Assembly: GCF_029525555.1 (NCBI RefSeq)
Contig: NZ_JAPDHZ010000003.1
Coordinates: 620,001-684,000, forward strand
Reading direction: 5' to 3'
Origin: Cohnella ginsengisoli
Lineage (GTDB): Bacteria; Bacillota; Bacilli; Paenibacillales; Paenibacillaceae
DNA length: 64,000 bases
In this document: positions 1 through 10,501 of the stretch, in pieces
Layout: each line of letters begins with the position of its first letter
Position numbering within the stretch: position 1 is the first letter of the stretch
Position numbers and translations under genes: made by a program
The notes under the pieces: model-generated
Database searches by the model: none
What the model was told of the DNA's origin: nothing
The model's input: the letters and a program-made list of their open reading frames with translations, nothing else

Positions 1-3000
1 CGCCGCTTCCTGGCGCGTGATCGGATCGGAAGGCCCGAAGCGGCCGTCGTCTCTGCCCTGGAGGATGCCGAACGCGGCAGCCGCGCGGACCGCTGGAGCA
101 TAATAGGCGTCGGCCGGGACGTCGGGGAAGGCAGGCGCGTCCGCCGTCGGCGCAAAGCCCGCCGCCTTGGCGAGCATCGTCGCGAACTCGGCCCGCGTCA
201 CCGCGCGGAGCGGCTCGAACCGGTTCCCGCCGACGCCCTGGACGATATGCTTCGCCGACAGCGACTTGATGCCGCCCGCGGCCCAATGTCCGGCATACAC
301 GTCCTCGTAGCTGCGGTCGAGCGCCAACACCGCGTACACGCTAAAATGCTTGACCGTCGCCGTGACGACATCGCCTCGGGCCGCACCGCCGACGTACTCA
401 GGCGCTCCGACGCCCGGAATCGCATAAATGCCCGTCAGCGTCCGATCCGCGCCTCCAGCCAGCTCTAGCGTCAGCTTCAGACCTTCGTCGAATTGGTGAA
501 GCGGCGTCTTGACGCCGGCAGGGCTCCGTACGCCGAGCTCCAGCTCGTACGCGTCTCCCGCCTGGCGATAGACCGCGCTCGCCGTCGAAGCGGCCGCCAG
601 CGTCTTCGCCGCCGCTTCGCCCCCCGGCCGCCTGACGACATAAAGCTCGCCGCCCTGCCAGCCGCCGGCCCCGCGAAGCGCGGCAAGCTGCTTCAATACG
701 CCCGGCGGCAGCTCGAGCGAGAAGCCGCCGTCCGCGAAGGCGAGCGATTCGCCGAGCGCGAACGCCGCATCCGCCGGCACCCGAACCTCGGTCTTGCCGG
801 CTGCGATCGCGACCGTCGCCTTGCCGCCGGCCGGCGCAGGCAGCGACGCGACCTGCTGCACCTCATCCGCCGTCGGCGTCGGCTGCGGAGATCCGGGCGG
901 CGACGGCGGCGCCGACGTTCCCGCGATCCGGATCGTATCCAGCGCCGACCAGTCGTCTCCCCGGTCGCCCTCGATCGCGAACTTAATGCCCGGCTTGCCG
1001 GTATCCGGATCGAGGATGCCGACCAGCACCCGGTATTCGCCGCTCGCGAGTCCTGCCGGGATATCCAGCGGCAGCGTCGCTTCGTAATCGCCCGGCAGCC
1101 AGCCGCGAATATCGACGCCGCTCGCCTTCGTGACGCTCGACGCGACGATCCGTCCGTCCGCATCCGCCAGCGCGACGGCGACCGGCCAGTCGTAATAAAA
1201 AAGGCGCGACGCCTTTGTTTGTCCACTGCGTCTTCACTTCGATCTTGTCGCCCGCAGATGCTTCGCCGTCGTGCTTCACGGCATTAAATACATACCGGTA
1301 GCCGATCGTCTTGCGGAACGTGTCCATGTTCTCTTGAATTTCCTGCGTGATCCCGCCCTTGCCCACTTCGTAGTCCAACGGCGCGGACGGCCCCAGCCAC
1401 GACGTATGGGACAGCCGCGCTTCCCGGAGCGATTCGACGATGCTGCCGTCGGCGAGCGAGAGCAGCGGATTGCCGCTCGTGAATTCGCCGCCGGAGAAGC
1501 TCGTTTTCCAGAAATCCGGCATCTTGGACGCCGCCTGCGCTTCGGCCGCGCTCTCGCCCGGTTCGATATACAGACCGATGTCCGACCAGCCGTCGCGAAT
1601 CCAGCTTAGCCAGGACTCCGTCGAGCCCTTGTCGCCGAACACGTCGTTGAACAGCCCGAGGCCGTTTGCCGCCGCGATCGGGAACGGCTTGCGCATGCCG
1701 AGCAGCTTGTGCTTGAAGCCGTCCAGATAGTGTTGCACGTACCGGTCGGATACGGCGACGTTCGGAAACTTGCCCGACAGCGGCTCCGGGTAGTTGTGAA
1801 ATTCGCCCCAGTGGCCGAGCGAACCGATCTGGACGTAGGCAATGCGCGGATCCTCGTCGTAGCGGGCGGCGAGCGCTCCGATCATCCGCTCGTGCTCCTC
1901 GAGCAGCACGGGAAGGTTGTAGTTCGGCGCGAAGCCCGCGCCGATCTCGGACGAGTCGTACCATTTGCCCGCACCGTCCGCGGAGCCCGCTTCCTCGACC
2001 AGCTCGTCGTACAGCCAGTCGGGAATGTCTTTATGCGCCGGATCCGACGTCGGCGTGTCCATCACGATACGAAGATTGATTTTTTTGCCGAGGCTCGCCC
2101 AGTATGCGAACTGGTACTTTTCCTCGATGCCCGCCCAGTCGAACTCGCCCTTGACCGGCTCGAGCTCCCGCCAGCTGATGCCGGCATATACCATGCTGTG
2201 CGACTGCGCATAGGGCTCGCCGAGCGCCTTCTTCGGCACGTCCCGCGCCCAGGCGACCCAGCCGGTGTACGGATTGTTCAGCACTTCGAACGATTCGCGC
2301 GGATAGTAGACGCCCGCCTCGGACGGCTGCTCGGCCAACGCCTGCACCGCCAGCATCGGCCGGCCGACGCCGGGCAGCGCCAATACGTTTTTCGCCGCAT
2401 AAGCGACCTTAAGCCCGCTATCCGTCGTTGCCCCGATCTGATCCAGATAGAGGTAGACGAGATCGTTCCCCGCATCCGGCACGTTCTGTACCTTGCCCGA
2501 CGCCGTCCAGCCCGCGCCGTCGAATCGATAAAGCGTGTTGCGAGACACTTTATAATCGATGCCGCCGCCCGGCCAGCGCGCATCCTGCAGACCGGTCGCG
2601 CCGTCCCCGTCGGCATCGATGAAGTATTCGTTCTGCGTGTTCAGACCGCTGCCCTGCGCCAGCAAGTACAGCTTCTCCCGGTCGCGTAGCGCGCGCAGCC
2701 GAATCGAGCCGCCGCTCGACGCCGCCTTGTTGTCGACGTCCGACCAGTCGCCGTCCTGGCCGTCGACGGCGATCTGGGCGCCGCGTTCGGACAAGGCGGC
2801 CGGATAGCGCGCGGCGCCCGATGCCGCCGGCGCATAGTCGGCGCCGACGCCGAGCGCGACCCGCACCGTAGAAGAAGCCTCCCAGCCGCTCATGTCGACG
2901 GCCGCTTCCAGCACGCTCTCGCCGGCCGGCGCGTATACGCTCGACACGACGCTCTCCGCGGCGCCGAGCGCCTCCCAGCTCCAGCCGCTGCCCGTACTTT

Positions 3001-4324
3001 TGTATGCCGTGCCGTTCTGCACCAGATAATCGGCGCCGGTAGCGGCGTATTGCCAGCCCTGATGACCGGTCTCCGGATCGTTGTCCGCGTCGATGAACAG
3101 GTTTTTCTCGCCAGACAGGTCGTAGCCGTGCGCGAGCACATACAATTTGTCGTTTTTCACGAACGCCGACAGATCCCGGATATTGCCCGTGCCGGTCGCG
3201 ATCGGACGGATGCCAGACCACTCGGCGTCGTTGCCGTCCGCCGTCACGCGGGGCAGCGAGGGCACGATCTTCGCCGCTTGGGCGGCCGGTGCCGGCGCAT
3301 ACACCTCGCCGACGTTAAAGCCGATATATAGCGGCGCGGGGGCCGCCATTCCGAGCTCCCCGAGCGGGACGGACATCTCGATGACTTTGCCGTTGCCCGA
3401 GCCGGACGCCGCGTACTGGACGCCTTCCGCAGCGAGCTGACTCCAGCCCCAGCCGCTGCCGGTGCTGGCGTACAGCGCGCCGTTTTCCGTCATGTAGTCG
3501 AAGCCGTAATCCGGCCACAGCCAGTTCGTCGTGAAGCCGGTGTCCTTGCTATGGTCCGTATCGATAAAGACGTCGTTCCAGTCGCCCATCCTGCCGCTGA
3601 CCATGACGCTCAGCGTGTCGCCGTTCGCCGCGGCGTACAGCTTCGTGAGCCCGTCCGCGGACACGGCGACCGGCTCCGAGCCGGACCAATCCGCCGGATC
3701 GCCGTCGACCGCGATGTCCGGATCGGGTCCGAAGGCGGCGGCTTCGGCCTCGACGGCCAGCATCGGCTTGCCCGCATCCGGCAGGAACGCGTTGGCCGCC
3801 GGCTCGGCATAGGCCGCCTTCAGCGGGGCCGAAGCGGTCAAGCCCAGCAGCCCGATGTCGACCGCCGCCTCGGCGATCGCGCCCGAATTGGCGTACGCCG
3901 CCGTACCGGCCGGCATCCATGCCCCGTCCGCATATCGCTGGACCTGCGTGCCGACGATCCGGTAATCGATGCCGGTCGCATCGCTCCAAGCCGCCTCCTG
4001 CGCGCCTGTCGCCGAATCATCGTCCGCGTCGATCAAGAAGACGCCGCCGGGATCGACGGCAGTCCCCTCGGCCAGCAAATACAGCATGCCGCCGCGCTGC
4101 ACGCCCTTCAGCAGGCTGAGCGCGCCTCCGCCCGCCGTCTCGTCCGCCGCAACGGCATCCCATTCCGCCGGCGCGCCCGTGAATCTCGCATGCGCCGCCA
4201 ACGCCGACGCCTCCCCCGCCGTCGCTGCCGTCGCCCCGCCGACTATCGGCGCCAGTCCTGCGGCCAACGTCAAAGCCAGCCCCGCCGACAGCCATCGCTT
4301 AAGATGCGAGCGCTTCCTTTTCAT
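1..4324 (-). CDS. Large SLH-domain surface protein with four CBM9-like repeats and a DUF4832-type domain (partial, frameshifted)
   Basis: Secreted cell-surface protein, probably acting on or binding polysaccharide for the adjacent sugar importer. After a Lys/Arg-rich signal peptide come four tandem ~120-residue beta domains, each with a DxxDW motif and a FIDADxDxxTG-like acidic loop (seen at about 4100-2500), resembling CBM9-like dockable domains. Then a NNPYTGW...WRELEP...FDW region typical of DUF4874/DUF4832 TIM-barrel-like proteins, a beta domain, and SLH repeats (about 320-1) that run off the left edge. The frame breaks at a six-A run near 1198-1203; dropping one base joins the two frames. 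The start at 4324 gives a normal signal peptide with AAGGCGG 8 nt upstream; an in-frame ATG at 4396 with a perfect AAGGAGG 11 nt upstream is an alternative and would add 24 low-complexity residues. Last visible gene of the sugar operon. Confidence 0.85.
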
Positions 4325-4451
4325 GCCATTGTCCGCCTTCACTCCGACATCCATCTCCATTCCATCATCCACCTTCATTCCGTCATCCAGCTTCATATCC
4401 CACGCATCCTCCTTCATCCCGTCTGCCAATCGCTTTAAAAGGCAAAAGAAA

Positions 4452-4513
4452 AGACAATGGGTTCTGCAGGCTTTGACAGACTGAATCAAAGTGAAGTGCG
4501 GTTCCCATTGTCT
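4452..4513. other. 10-bp inverted repeat between binding-protein and SLH genes
   Basis: Arms AGACAATGGG (4452-4461) and CCCATTGTCT (4504-4513) flank a 42-nt loop in the 195-267 bp gap between the binding protein and the SLH protein genes. There is no T-run, so it is not a standard terminator. It could stabilise or process the mRNA and let the binding protein be made in excess of the next gene; that is inference. Confidence 0.4.
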
Positions 4514-4591
4514 ATGCGTTATACGTATTGCTCGTGGTATGCCGTTCGGACCGGCGGACTTCACGTCAAGCGTCCGCCGGCGCTTATTGTC

Positions 4592-5992
4592 TTACTTGCC
4601 GTAAAGCGACCCGATCTCCTTCACCGCGGCGTCAAGCTCGCCTTTGCCGGACAGCGGCGGCGCGAGCTTTTGCGGAATGATTTCCCACAGCAGCTTTTCC
4701 TTGCCGTCGAAGAACGGCGCGGAGATCGCGTATTTTTGCGCATCGATGAACGTTTGCTTGTTGTAGCCCTCGTCTTTGGCAAGGTACGTTTCCGCGGCCG
4801 CCTTGTTGGCCGGGATCGACTGGCCCTGCTGCGCGAGCGCGATCTGTCCGTCCGGACCGCCCAGCCAGCTCAGCAGCGCCCAAGCCGCCTGCTCATTTTT
4901 GCTATATGGGCTCATTGCGTTGCCTGCGACCTGTACGACCGTCTTCGTCTCCTTGAACTTCGGCGGCAGCACGGTGTCGAACTTGATGTTCGCCTTCGTG
5001 AATTCGCTGGCGGACCAAGAGCCCGCGAAGCTCATCGCGACCTTGCCCGTCGTCATCGTCAGGAACGGCTCCTTGGCGAGCGACTGGCTCTGGCTAAATG
5101 TCGGGGTTACGTGGTATTTGGTGATGAGATCGCGATAGAACTCGAGCACTTGCTTCGCTTCCGGCGATTCGAGACCGAGCGACTTGTCGTCGTTCACGAG
5201 TTTGCCGCCGTTGGACTCGATCTGCGGCTCGAGCACGGAGTCGGCGGAGCCGGCGGCATCTACGGTCAGACCCCATTGCACGATATTTTTCGCGTCGAAG
5301 TCCGCATCCGCGGCCGTCTTGCCGTTTTTGTCGAGCGTCATCTTCTTGGCGATGTCGAGCGCCTGATCCCAGGTCAGCTCGCCCGCCGGATAAGCGGCGC
5401 CGGACGGATTGGTCTTGGGGTCGTCGAACAGCCCTTTATTATCGTAGAGCACGATCGTGTTGGCGTCGCGCGGCAGCGATACCTGCTTGCCGTCGACCTG
5501 GTGGGCGGCCAGCACGCCGGGCTCGAAGTTGCTCGTATCGAAGCCGGAAGAAGCGATCAGGTCGGTCAGATCCTTCATCGCGCCGATCTTGGCGTATTTG
5601 TCCACGTAGGCGTAGCTGATCTTATAGACGTCGGGCAGGTCCTTGGCCGCGGCCTGCGCCGTCAGCGCCGTCCAGTAGGTGCCCCAGTCCTTGCTGACGA
5701 CTTCGACCTCGACGTTCGGATACTTCTCGCTGAAGCCCTTGAGCAGCTCCTTCGTCTGCTCGGTCTCCACGTTCGTACCCCATTGCGCATAGGTCACCTT
5801 GCCGGAGATATCCGACGCGGATGCGCCGGCCGATGCCGAACCCGACGCCGCCGGCGCCGAAGCGCTCGCCGAAGCGCTAGCCGCAGGAGACGAAGGCGCG
5901 CCTTCATTGTTGTTGCTGCCGCATGCCGCCAGACTCATCGTTCCGATCAGACTCAGTACCGCGAGCTGCACGATCCGTTTCTTTGTTTGCAT
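4592..5992 (-). CDS. Extracellular sugar-binding lipoprotein of an ABC importer (family 1)
   Basis: Captures an oligosaccharide outside the membrane and delivers it to the two permeases encoded just upstream. 466 residues. The N-terminus has a basic start, hydrophobic segment and lipobox SLAAC, followed by an Asn-rich and Ala/Ser-rich linker; the mature part begins with GKVTYAQWGTNVETEQTKEL, the usual N-terminal strand and helix of family 1 solute-binding proteins, and has the FAGSWS/ALLSWLGG signatures further on. The ATG at 5992 is chosen because AAGGAGGG sits at 5999-6006. It follows the second permease by 71 bp. No ATP-binding subunit is seen in the locus; such systems commonly share an MsmX-type ATPase (established for Bacillus). 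Substrate not predictable. Confidence 0.93.
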   Translation of the reverse strand: MQTKKRIVQLAVLSLIGTMSLAACGSNNNEGAPSSPAASASASASAPAASGSASAGASASDISGKVTYAQWGTNVETEQTKELLKGFSEKYPNVEVEVVSKDWGTYWTALTAQAAAKDLPDVYKISYAYVDKYAKIGAMKDLTDLIASSGFDTSNFEPGVLAAHQVDGKQVSLPRDANTIVLYDNKGLFDDPKTNPSGAAYPAGELTWDQALDIAKKMTLDKNGKTAADADFDAKNIVQWGLTVDAAGSADSVLEPQIESNGGKLVNDDKSLGLESPEAKQVLEFYRDLITKYHVTPTFSQSQSLAKEPFLTMTTGKVAMSFAGSWSASEFTKANIKFDTVLPPKFKETKTVVQVAGNAMSPYSKNEQAAWALLSWLGGPDGQIALAQQGQSIPANKAAAETYLAKDEGYNKQTFIDAQKYAISAPFFDGKEKLLWEIIPQKLAPPLSGKGELDAAVKEIGSLYGK

Positions 5993-6063
5993 GTTGAGCC
6001 CTCCTTGTACGTGGATGAATGATTGACCTGCCCCTTGATGCGCTCTCACGGGTGCCGCCGGGA

Positions 6064-6888
6064 TTACTTGATCCCGGTCATGACCACCCCCTCGATGAAG
6101 TAGCGCTGGGCGAAGAAGTAGATGACGCCGATCGGCAGCAGCGCGAGGAACGAACCGGCCGCGAGCACCGGGAAGTCGTGCGAAGTCTGGCCCATGATCA
6201 TCTGGAGGCCGACGCTGAGCGTCTGCAGCTTTTCCGATTGGATGAAGATGAGCGGGGAAAAGAAGTCCGTCCACGAAAAGACGAAGGAGAAGATGAAGCC
6301 GCTCACGAGGATCGGGCTGGACAGCGGCAAGATAACCCTGGAGTAGATCGTCCAGTACCCGCCTCCGTCGACGTAGGTCGCTTCGTCCAGTTCCCGCGGG
6401 ATCGTGAGGAAAAACTGCCTGAACAAAAAGATGAAGTACGGATTGCCGAGTACGTGCGGAACGATGAGCGGCAGCCACGTATCGTACCAGCCGATATCCC
6501 GGTACAGCAGATACAGCGGAATCAGCGTCACCTGCGCCGGAATCATAAGCGTGGCCAGCACGATGGCGAACAGGAACTTGCGCGAACGCGCCTTCGTACG
6601 GGCGAACCCGAACGCGATCAGCGAGGAGAACAGGATCGTGCCGAGACCGACGGAGCCCGCGATCGCGAACGAGTTGCCGATCCAGCGGCCCATGAGCGGC
6701 ATCGATTCGAAGAGCCGTCCGAAGGCGCTTAGCGTTAACGGATGCGGGAGAAACTCCGGCGGATATCTGAACGTCTGCTCCTGCGTCTTGAGCATCGTGG
6801 ACAGCAGCCAGAACAGCGGGCCGGCGAAGATGAACAGGCCGATGAGCAGCGCGACGTATTGCAGCGGCGTTTTGAATCGGTAAGTCAT
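6064..6888 (-). CDS. Carbohydrate ABC transporter permease, MalG type
   Basis: Inner-membrane channel subunit, 274 residues with six predicted membrane segments. The EAA loop that docks the ATPase is visible as ELDEATYVDGGGYWTIYSRVILPLSSP, and the protein ends GVVMTGIK, the ending typical of MalG/CUT1 permeases. The ATG at 6888 lies 2 bp after the corrected stop of the partner permease, so the two are translationally linked. As the sequence stands, the partner reads straight into this gene because of an extra G in a six-G run at 6901-6906; this is an apparent fusion, not a real one in my reading. Confidence 0.93.
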   Translation of the reverse strand: MTYRFKTPLQYVALLIGLFIFAGPLFWLLSTMLKTQEQTFRYPPEFLPHPLTLSAFGRLFESMPLMGRWIGNSFAIAGSVGLGTILFSSLIAFGFARTKARSRKFLFAIVLATLMIPAQVTLIPLYLLYRDIGWYDTWLPLIVPHVLGNPYFIFLFRQFFLTIPRELDEATYVDGGGYWTIYSRVILPLSSPILVSGFIFSFVFSWTDFFSPLIFIQSEKLQTLSVGLQMIMGQTSHDFPVLAAGSFLALLPIGVIYFFAQRYFIEGVVMTGIK

Positions 6889-6890
6889 GC

Positions 6891-7784
6891 CTATGCGTCG
6901 CCCCCCTTTATCGCTCTCGTAGTAGACCCAGCGGTTCGACGTTTTCATCACGATCCAGGTCAGGATCAGAATGATGACGAACAGAATCCAGGACTGCGCC
7001 ATCGCATAGCCGAACTTCATGTCGCGGAATGCGGTATTGTAGGTATTCAGCATGTAGGTCGACGAGGAGTAGTCCGGGCCCCCGTTGTTCAGCAGGCGGG
7101 ATTCGGTGAACATCTGGAAATAGTAGATCATCTGCAGCACCAGCGAGAAAGAATCGTCGGCGAGATCATCGGCAGCGTGATGGTGAAAAATTGGCGGATT
7201 CGGCTGGCGCCGTCGATGCGTGCCGCCTCGTAGAGCTGGGCGGGCACGCCCTTGAGCGCGGCGAGGAAGATCAGGACCGGTCCGCCCGAGCTCCAGATGC
7301 CGATCGTCACGATCAGCGGCTTGCTCCATCCTTCGGAGCCGAACCAGTCCACCTTCGGGATGCCGACGGCCTCAAGGAGCTGGTTGACGAAGCCGCCGTC
7401 CGTGCCGAACAGCAGCAGCCAGATGATGACCGTCGCGACGGGCGGAACCAGATAAGGCAAGTAATAGATCGTGCGGAAAAAGCGGATGCCCTTGATCTCG
7501 ACGTTCAGCACGACGGAGATCAGAATTTGGAACATGACCGTGATCGGCACGGCGATAAAAACGAAATACAGCGTGTTGCCGAAGCTTTTCAAATAAATCT
7601 GATCCTTGAACAAGTCCCGGTAGTTGTCGAACCCGATCCACTGCGGCGGCGTCACCGAGTTGTAATCCGCGAAGCTGTAGATCATGCTCAGCGCGGCCGG
7701 TCCGACGAAAAACACGAGAAAACCTACGATCCAAGGAAGGATAAACAACAAAAACGTGCCTTCCTCTTTCCACCTCGAGGTCAT
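6891..7784 (-). CDS. Carbohydrate ABC transporter permease, MalF/UgpA type (two frameshifts)
   Basis: Partner channel subunit of the sugar importer. The N-terminal part (7784 to about 7150) encodes the first membrane helix, PW..GF..F, and an EAA loop ending in LYEAARIDGASRIRQFFTITLPMISP; the C-terminal part (about 7148-6891) continues in another frame with LVLQMIYYFQMF...NNGGPDYSSSTYMLNTYN, the standard end of this family. Joining them needs one extra base at the three-A run 7148-7150 (the only undercounted run found here) and one fewer at the six-C run 6901-6906, after which the protein ends DKGGDA, 297 residues, 2 bp before the next ATG. Starts 25 bp after the dehydrogenase gene. Confidence 0.88.
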
Positions 7785-7809
7785 TGCGGACTCCCCCTGT
7801 CTGTCGGCC

Positions 7810-8910
7810 TTAGCTCAGCTCGCTGATGTAGACGTAACGTTCTTCCTTGATGGAACGTTCGGCGGCAAGCGCGACGAGCAGCGCATCCCGGCCGATCCGG
7901 CCGTTGGCATAAGGCGCTTCGCCCGTGGCGACAGAATTCAGGAAAGCGTGCCGCTGCCGCTGGCTGCCGGTATGTCCGCCGTTCACCGAATCGGATTCGT
8001 GGTCCAGATCGATGTGGTCGCGGCTCCTGTCCTCGGGACCGAAGATGTCGATCGTCTTGTCCTTCTTGGCGATCATCTGGCCGCCGTTGCTGCCGAGCAG
8101 ACCGATCTCGAGCCCTTCGTCCATCAGGTTCCTCGGCTTCAGATACATGCAGAGTCCGAGATTCGCCTTGCTTCCGTTCTCGTATTCGACGATGACCCAG
8201 GCATGGTCGACGATCGAAGTGCTCGTGAGCGTCCGGGTCTCGTAGTGCGTGTAGGAGTTGGTGATCACGTTAGGCTGTCCGTCCTTCAGCACGTGCTGGC
8301 CGCCGGAAGCGAATACGCGGCGCGGCTTCGAATCGATCATCCAGTTGAAAATATCGAAGTGGTGGCAATCCTTCTCGATGAGCGCGCCGCCCGACTTGGA
8401 AGCGTCGTAGAACCAGTCCACCGGCGGGAACGGATCGCGGAATTCCTTGCACCACATCATGGTGACGTCTCCCAGCCGCCCGGCATCCAGTTCCCTGCGC
8501 ATCCGGCGATAGATGTTCGAGTAACGGTAAGTGAGGCCGATCTGCAGGATCACGCCGGCCGCTTCCGCCTTGGCGATGATCTCGTCGCATTCGCCGAGCG
8601 TCGGCGCGACCGGTTTTTCCAGAAACACATGCTTGCCGCGTTCGATAAACGGTACCGCCGCATCGCGATGCATATAGTTGGGCAGCGAGATGACGACGGC
8701 GTCGAAGGTGTCGAGGTGTTCCAACAATTCCAGGTAACTCGCAACGATACCGGGATTGTTTCTTCTTATGTACGGCATCGCCCTTGCCAGGTTGGATTCG
8801 CTCGGATCCGCGACCCAGACGATCTCGCAGTTTTCGATTTGATCGAATCCCATCGCATGGCCCGTCCCCATATCCCCTACGCCGATCAGTGCCAGCCGAA
8901 TTTTATTCAT
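7810..8910 (-). CDS. Gfo/Idh/MocA family NAD(P)-dependent sugar dehydrogenase
   Basis: Predicted oxidoreductase acting on a sugar or inositol-type substrate. 366 residues. Rossmann fold at the N-terminus (IGVGDMGTGHAMG, residues about 8-20), the conserved EKP motif of the family in HVFLEKPVAPT, and the C-terminal alpha/beta dimerisation domain with DKDCHHFD-like substrate-site residues (EKDCHHFDIFNWM). First gene of the transport operon; its promoter is at 8977-9005. ATG at 8910 preferred over an upstream in-frame start because it begins at the conserved domain; a GGGGG stretch lies about 12 nt upstream, a weak ribosome site. The product probably processes the imported sugar; substrate unknown. 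Confidence 0.92.
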   Translation of the reverse strand: MNKIRLALIGVGDMGTGHAMGFDQIENCEIVWVADPSESNLARAMPYIRRNNPGIVASYLELLEHLDTFDAVVISLPNYMHRDAAVPFIERGKHVFLEKPVAPTLGECDEIIAKAEAAGVILQIGLTYRYSNIYRRMRRELDAGRLGDVTMMWCKEFRDPFPPVDWFYDASKSGGALIEKDCHHFDIFNWMIDSKPRRVFASGGQHVLKDGQPNVITNSYTHYETRTLTSTSIVDHAWVIVEYENGSKANLGLCMYLKPRNLMDEGLEIGLLGSNGGQMIAKKDKTIDIFGPEDRSRDHIDLDHESDSVNGGHTGSQRQRHAFLNSVATGEAPYANGRIGRDALLVALAAERSIKEERYVYISELS

Positions 8911-8945
8911 CGTATATCGTATCCCCCAACTCCGATGTTTTTGCG

Positions 8946-8964
8946 CCAAACTTTATTTGTTTGG
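8946..8964. promoter_or_regulatory. Operator-like dyad downstream of the sugar operon promoter
   Basis: Perfect 6-bp inverted repeat with 7-bp spacer, CCAAACTTTATTTGTTTGG, located just downstream of the -10 box (about +6 to +24). A position expected of a repressor site; the adjacent LacI-family protein is the obvious candidate, though the dyad lacks the central CG of classical LacI/CcpA sites. Related TTATTTGG copies occur at 9042-9049 and 9053-9060. Confidence 0.5.
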
Positions 8965-8976
8965 ATTACAATTTAA

Positions 8977-9005
8977 ATATTATTCGAATATCGGAAAACC
9001 GTCAA
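8977..9005 (-). promoter_or_regulatory. SigA-type promoter of the sugar operon
   Basis: On the minus strand TTGACG (9000-9005), 17-bp spacer, TAATAT (8977-8982), in an AT-rich gap upstream of the Gfo/Idh/MocA gene. Confidence 0.65.
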
Positions 9006-9227
9006 GGATTTTTAATGCAATTTGGATGGATTTTTCCTTGGTTATTTGGACTTTATTTGGCGAAAATATTCGTAAAATACGATTACTTATGACGGAAGCA
9101 CAATCTAACATTCGGATTTCATTGATCTAAGCGCTTGCAGAGCCTTTAATTTGGAGAATGTGCACAAACCGCTTTTCACGCAAATTTTTCTTATATTTTG
9201 CCGCAAATATATCCAAAATGCTATGGA

Positions 9228-9263
9228 AAACAAAAGACCCTGCACCGCATAAACGGGCAGGGT
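9228..9263 (-). terminator. Terminator of the LacI-family gene
   Basis: Minus strand stem ACCCTGC/GCAGGGT (9237-9263) followed by CTTTTGTTTT. It separates the regulator from the operon it probably controls. Confidence 0.65.
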
Positions 9264-9280
9264 GTACGAATGGTGCCGCA

Positions 9281-10316
9281 TCAGGTCGATTGTCTGGCCA
9301 TTAACTCGAACGGAAGCGTAATCTTGACGGGAAGCGGGTACTTGTTCTGTCTGACGTCGACGAGCGTCTTGGCCGCCACCCAACCGATCTCGAACTTGGG
9401 AATATGTACGGAGGTCAGCGGCGGCGTCGCGTACTCGGCGAAGTCGATATTGTCGATGGAGGCGATGGCGACATCCTGGGGGGATGCGCAGACCGCTCTC
9501 GAATACCGCACGCATCGCCGAGATCGCCATCATGTCGCTGGCGGCCAGAAATGCGGACGGCAGCTTGGCCGGCTTTTCGAGCGTCCGCTTCATCAGCGTA
9601 TAGCTTTTTTCCGCATTCCATTCCGTATCGAGGATCCATTCCTTATGGATCGCGAGTCCGGCTTCGTCCATCGCTTCTTTGTAGCCGCGGTATCTTTTTT
9701 CCTTGGTGATGTCGAGCGACCTGCCGGAGCCGCCGAGGAAGCCGATATGCCGATGCCCCCGCGAGATCAGATGCTGCACCGCATGCTTCGCCGCCATCAG
9801 CCGGTCGTAGCCGACGCTCGGAATGGACGGATCGGATACGTCGATGCCGACGACGCAAGGGATATGGCGCTTGATCGCGTCGTAGACGACCGGATCGATG
9901 CTCTCGACGACGATGATGCCGTCCACCCCGCCGTCCTGGATCACCTTTTGCAGCATCTCGGGAGATTTGAGATCTTCGCCGTTGTGTATATAGGCCAATT
10001 CTCCGCCGTGCTCCTGAATGCCTCGCTCGATGCCCTCGAGAATCGGAGAAAAGTACGGATGATTGTACTTGTTCTGATTAACCGCCACGATGCAGCCGAC
10101 CTTGCCGATATCGGGCTGCCGCGCGGATATCCCGCGCTTCGAGCCCGCGCCGTCCTTCGCCGTCTTGCCCGGATTGTAGCCAAGCTGCGCGACCGCGTCC
10201 CATATGCGCTGGCGCGTGTCTGCATTGACGGAACGACTCGTATCGTTGTTGACGACTCTGGACACCGTGGAGATCGATACGCCCACTTGATCCGCGATAT
10301 CCTTTAAAGTAGCCAA
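9281..10316 (-). CDS. LacI/GalR-family transcriptional regulator (one frameshift)
   Basis: DNA-binding regulator, probably repressing the sugar operon until its effector sugar arrives. N-terminal LacI helix-turn-helix (TLKDIADQVGVSISTVSRVVN) and hinge with QRIWDAVAQLGYNP, then a periplasmic-binding-protein-like effector domain (GYDRLMAAKHAVQHLISRGH, ASDMMAISAMRAVFESG). The frame is lost at a six-G run, 9478-9483; one base fewer gives RIPQDVAIASIDNIDFAEY and a normal C-terminus at 9281, 344 residues. Start chosen is TTG at 10316, with AAAGGAG 9 nt upstream; a TTG at 10349 has no ribosome site. Own promoter and terminator, so monocistronic. Confidence 0.9.
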
Positions 10317-10366
10317 TTCGGTCCGCTCCTTTGCCTTGATTTGCCCCAAACTTGTATATGGCTTTC

Positions 10367-10396
10367 ATTATAGCCGAACCCCGTCCTTTGGGACAA
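10367..10396 (-). promoter_or_regulatory. Candidate promoter of the LacI-family gene
   Basis: Minus strand TTGTCC (10391-10396), 18-bp spacer, TATAAT (10367-10372). The -35 box overlaps a small GTCC/GGAC dyad at 10383-10394. Confidence 0.55.
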
Positions 10397-10420
10397 CCGA
10401 CAATGTCGGCGCGCCAAAGC

Positions 10421-10457
10421 AAAGACCGCCCCGTGTGCGTCGCGGGGGGCGGCCTTT
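10421..10457 (-). terminator. Terminator downstream of prfC
   Basis: GC-rich stem, AAAGGCCGCCCC pairing with GGGGCGGTCTTT on the minus strand, 44 bp after the prfC stop codon and followed by a T-rich stretch. Confidence 0.7.
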
Positions 10458-10501
10458 GTTGGGACCTGTCTTTAATCTGAGGAAAAGCGAAACGTCGGGC
10501 C

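Noticed and set aside
6064..7329. Fusion of two permeases
   Set aside because: One extra base in a six-C run removes the stop of the first; corrected genes are 2 bp apart as usual.
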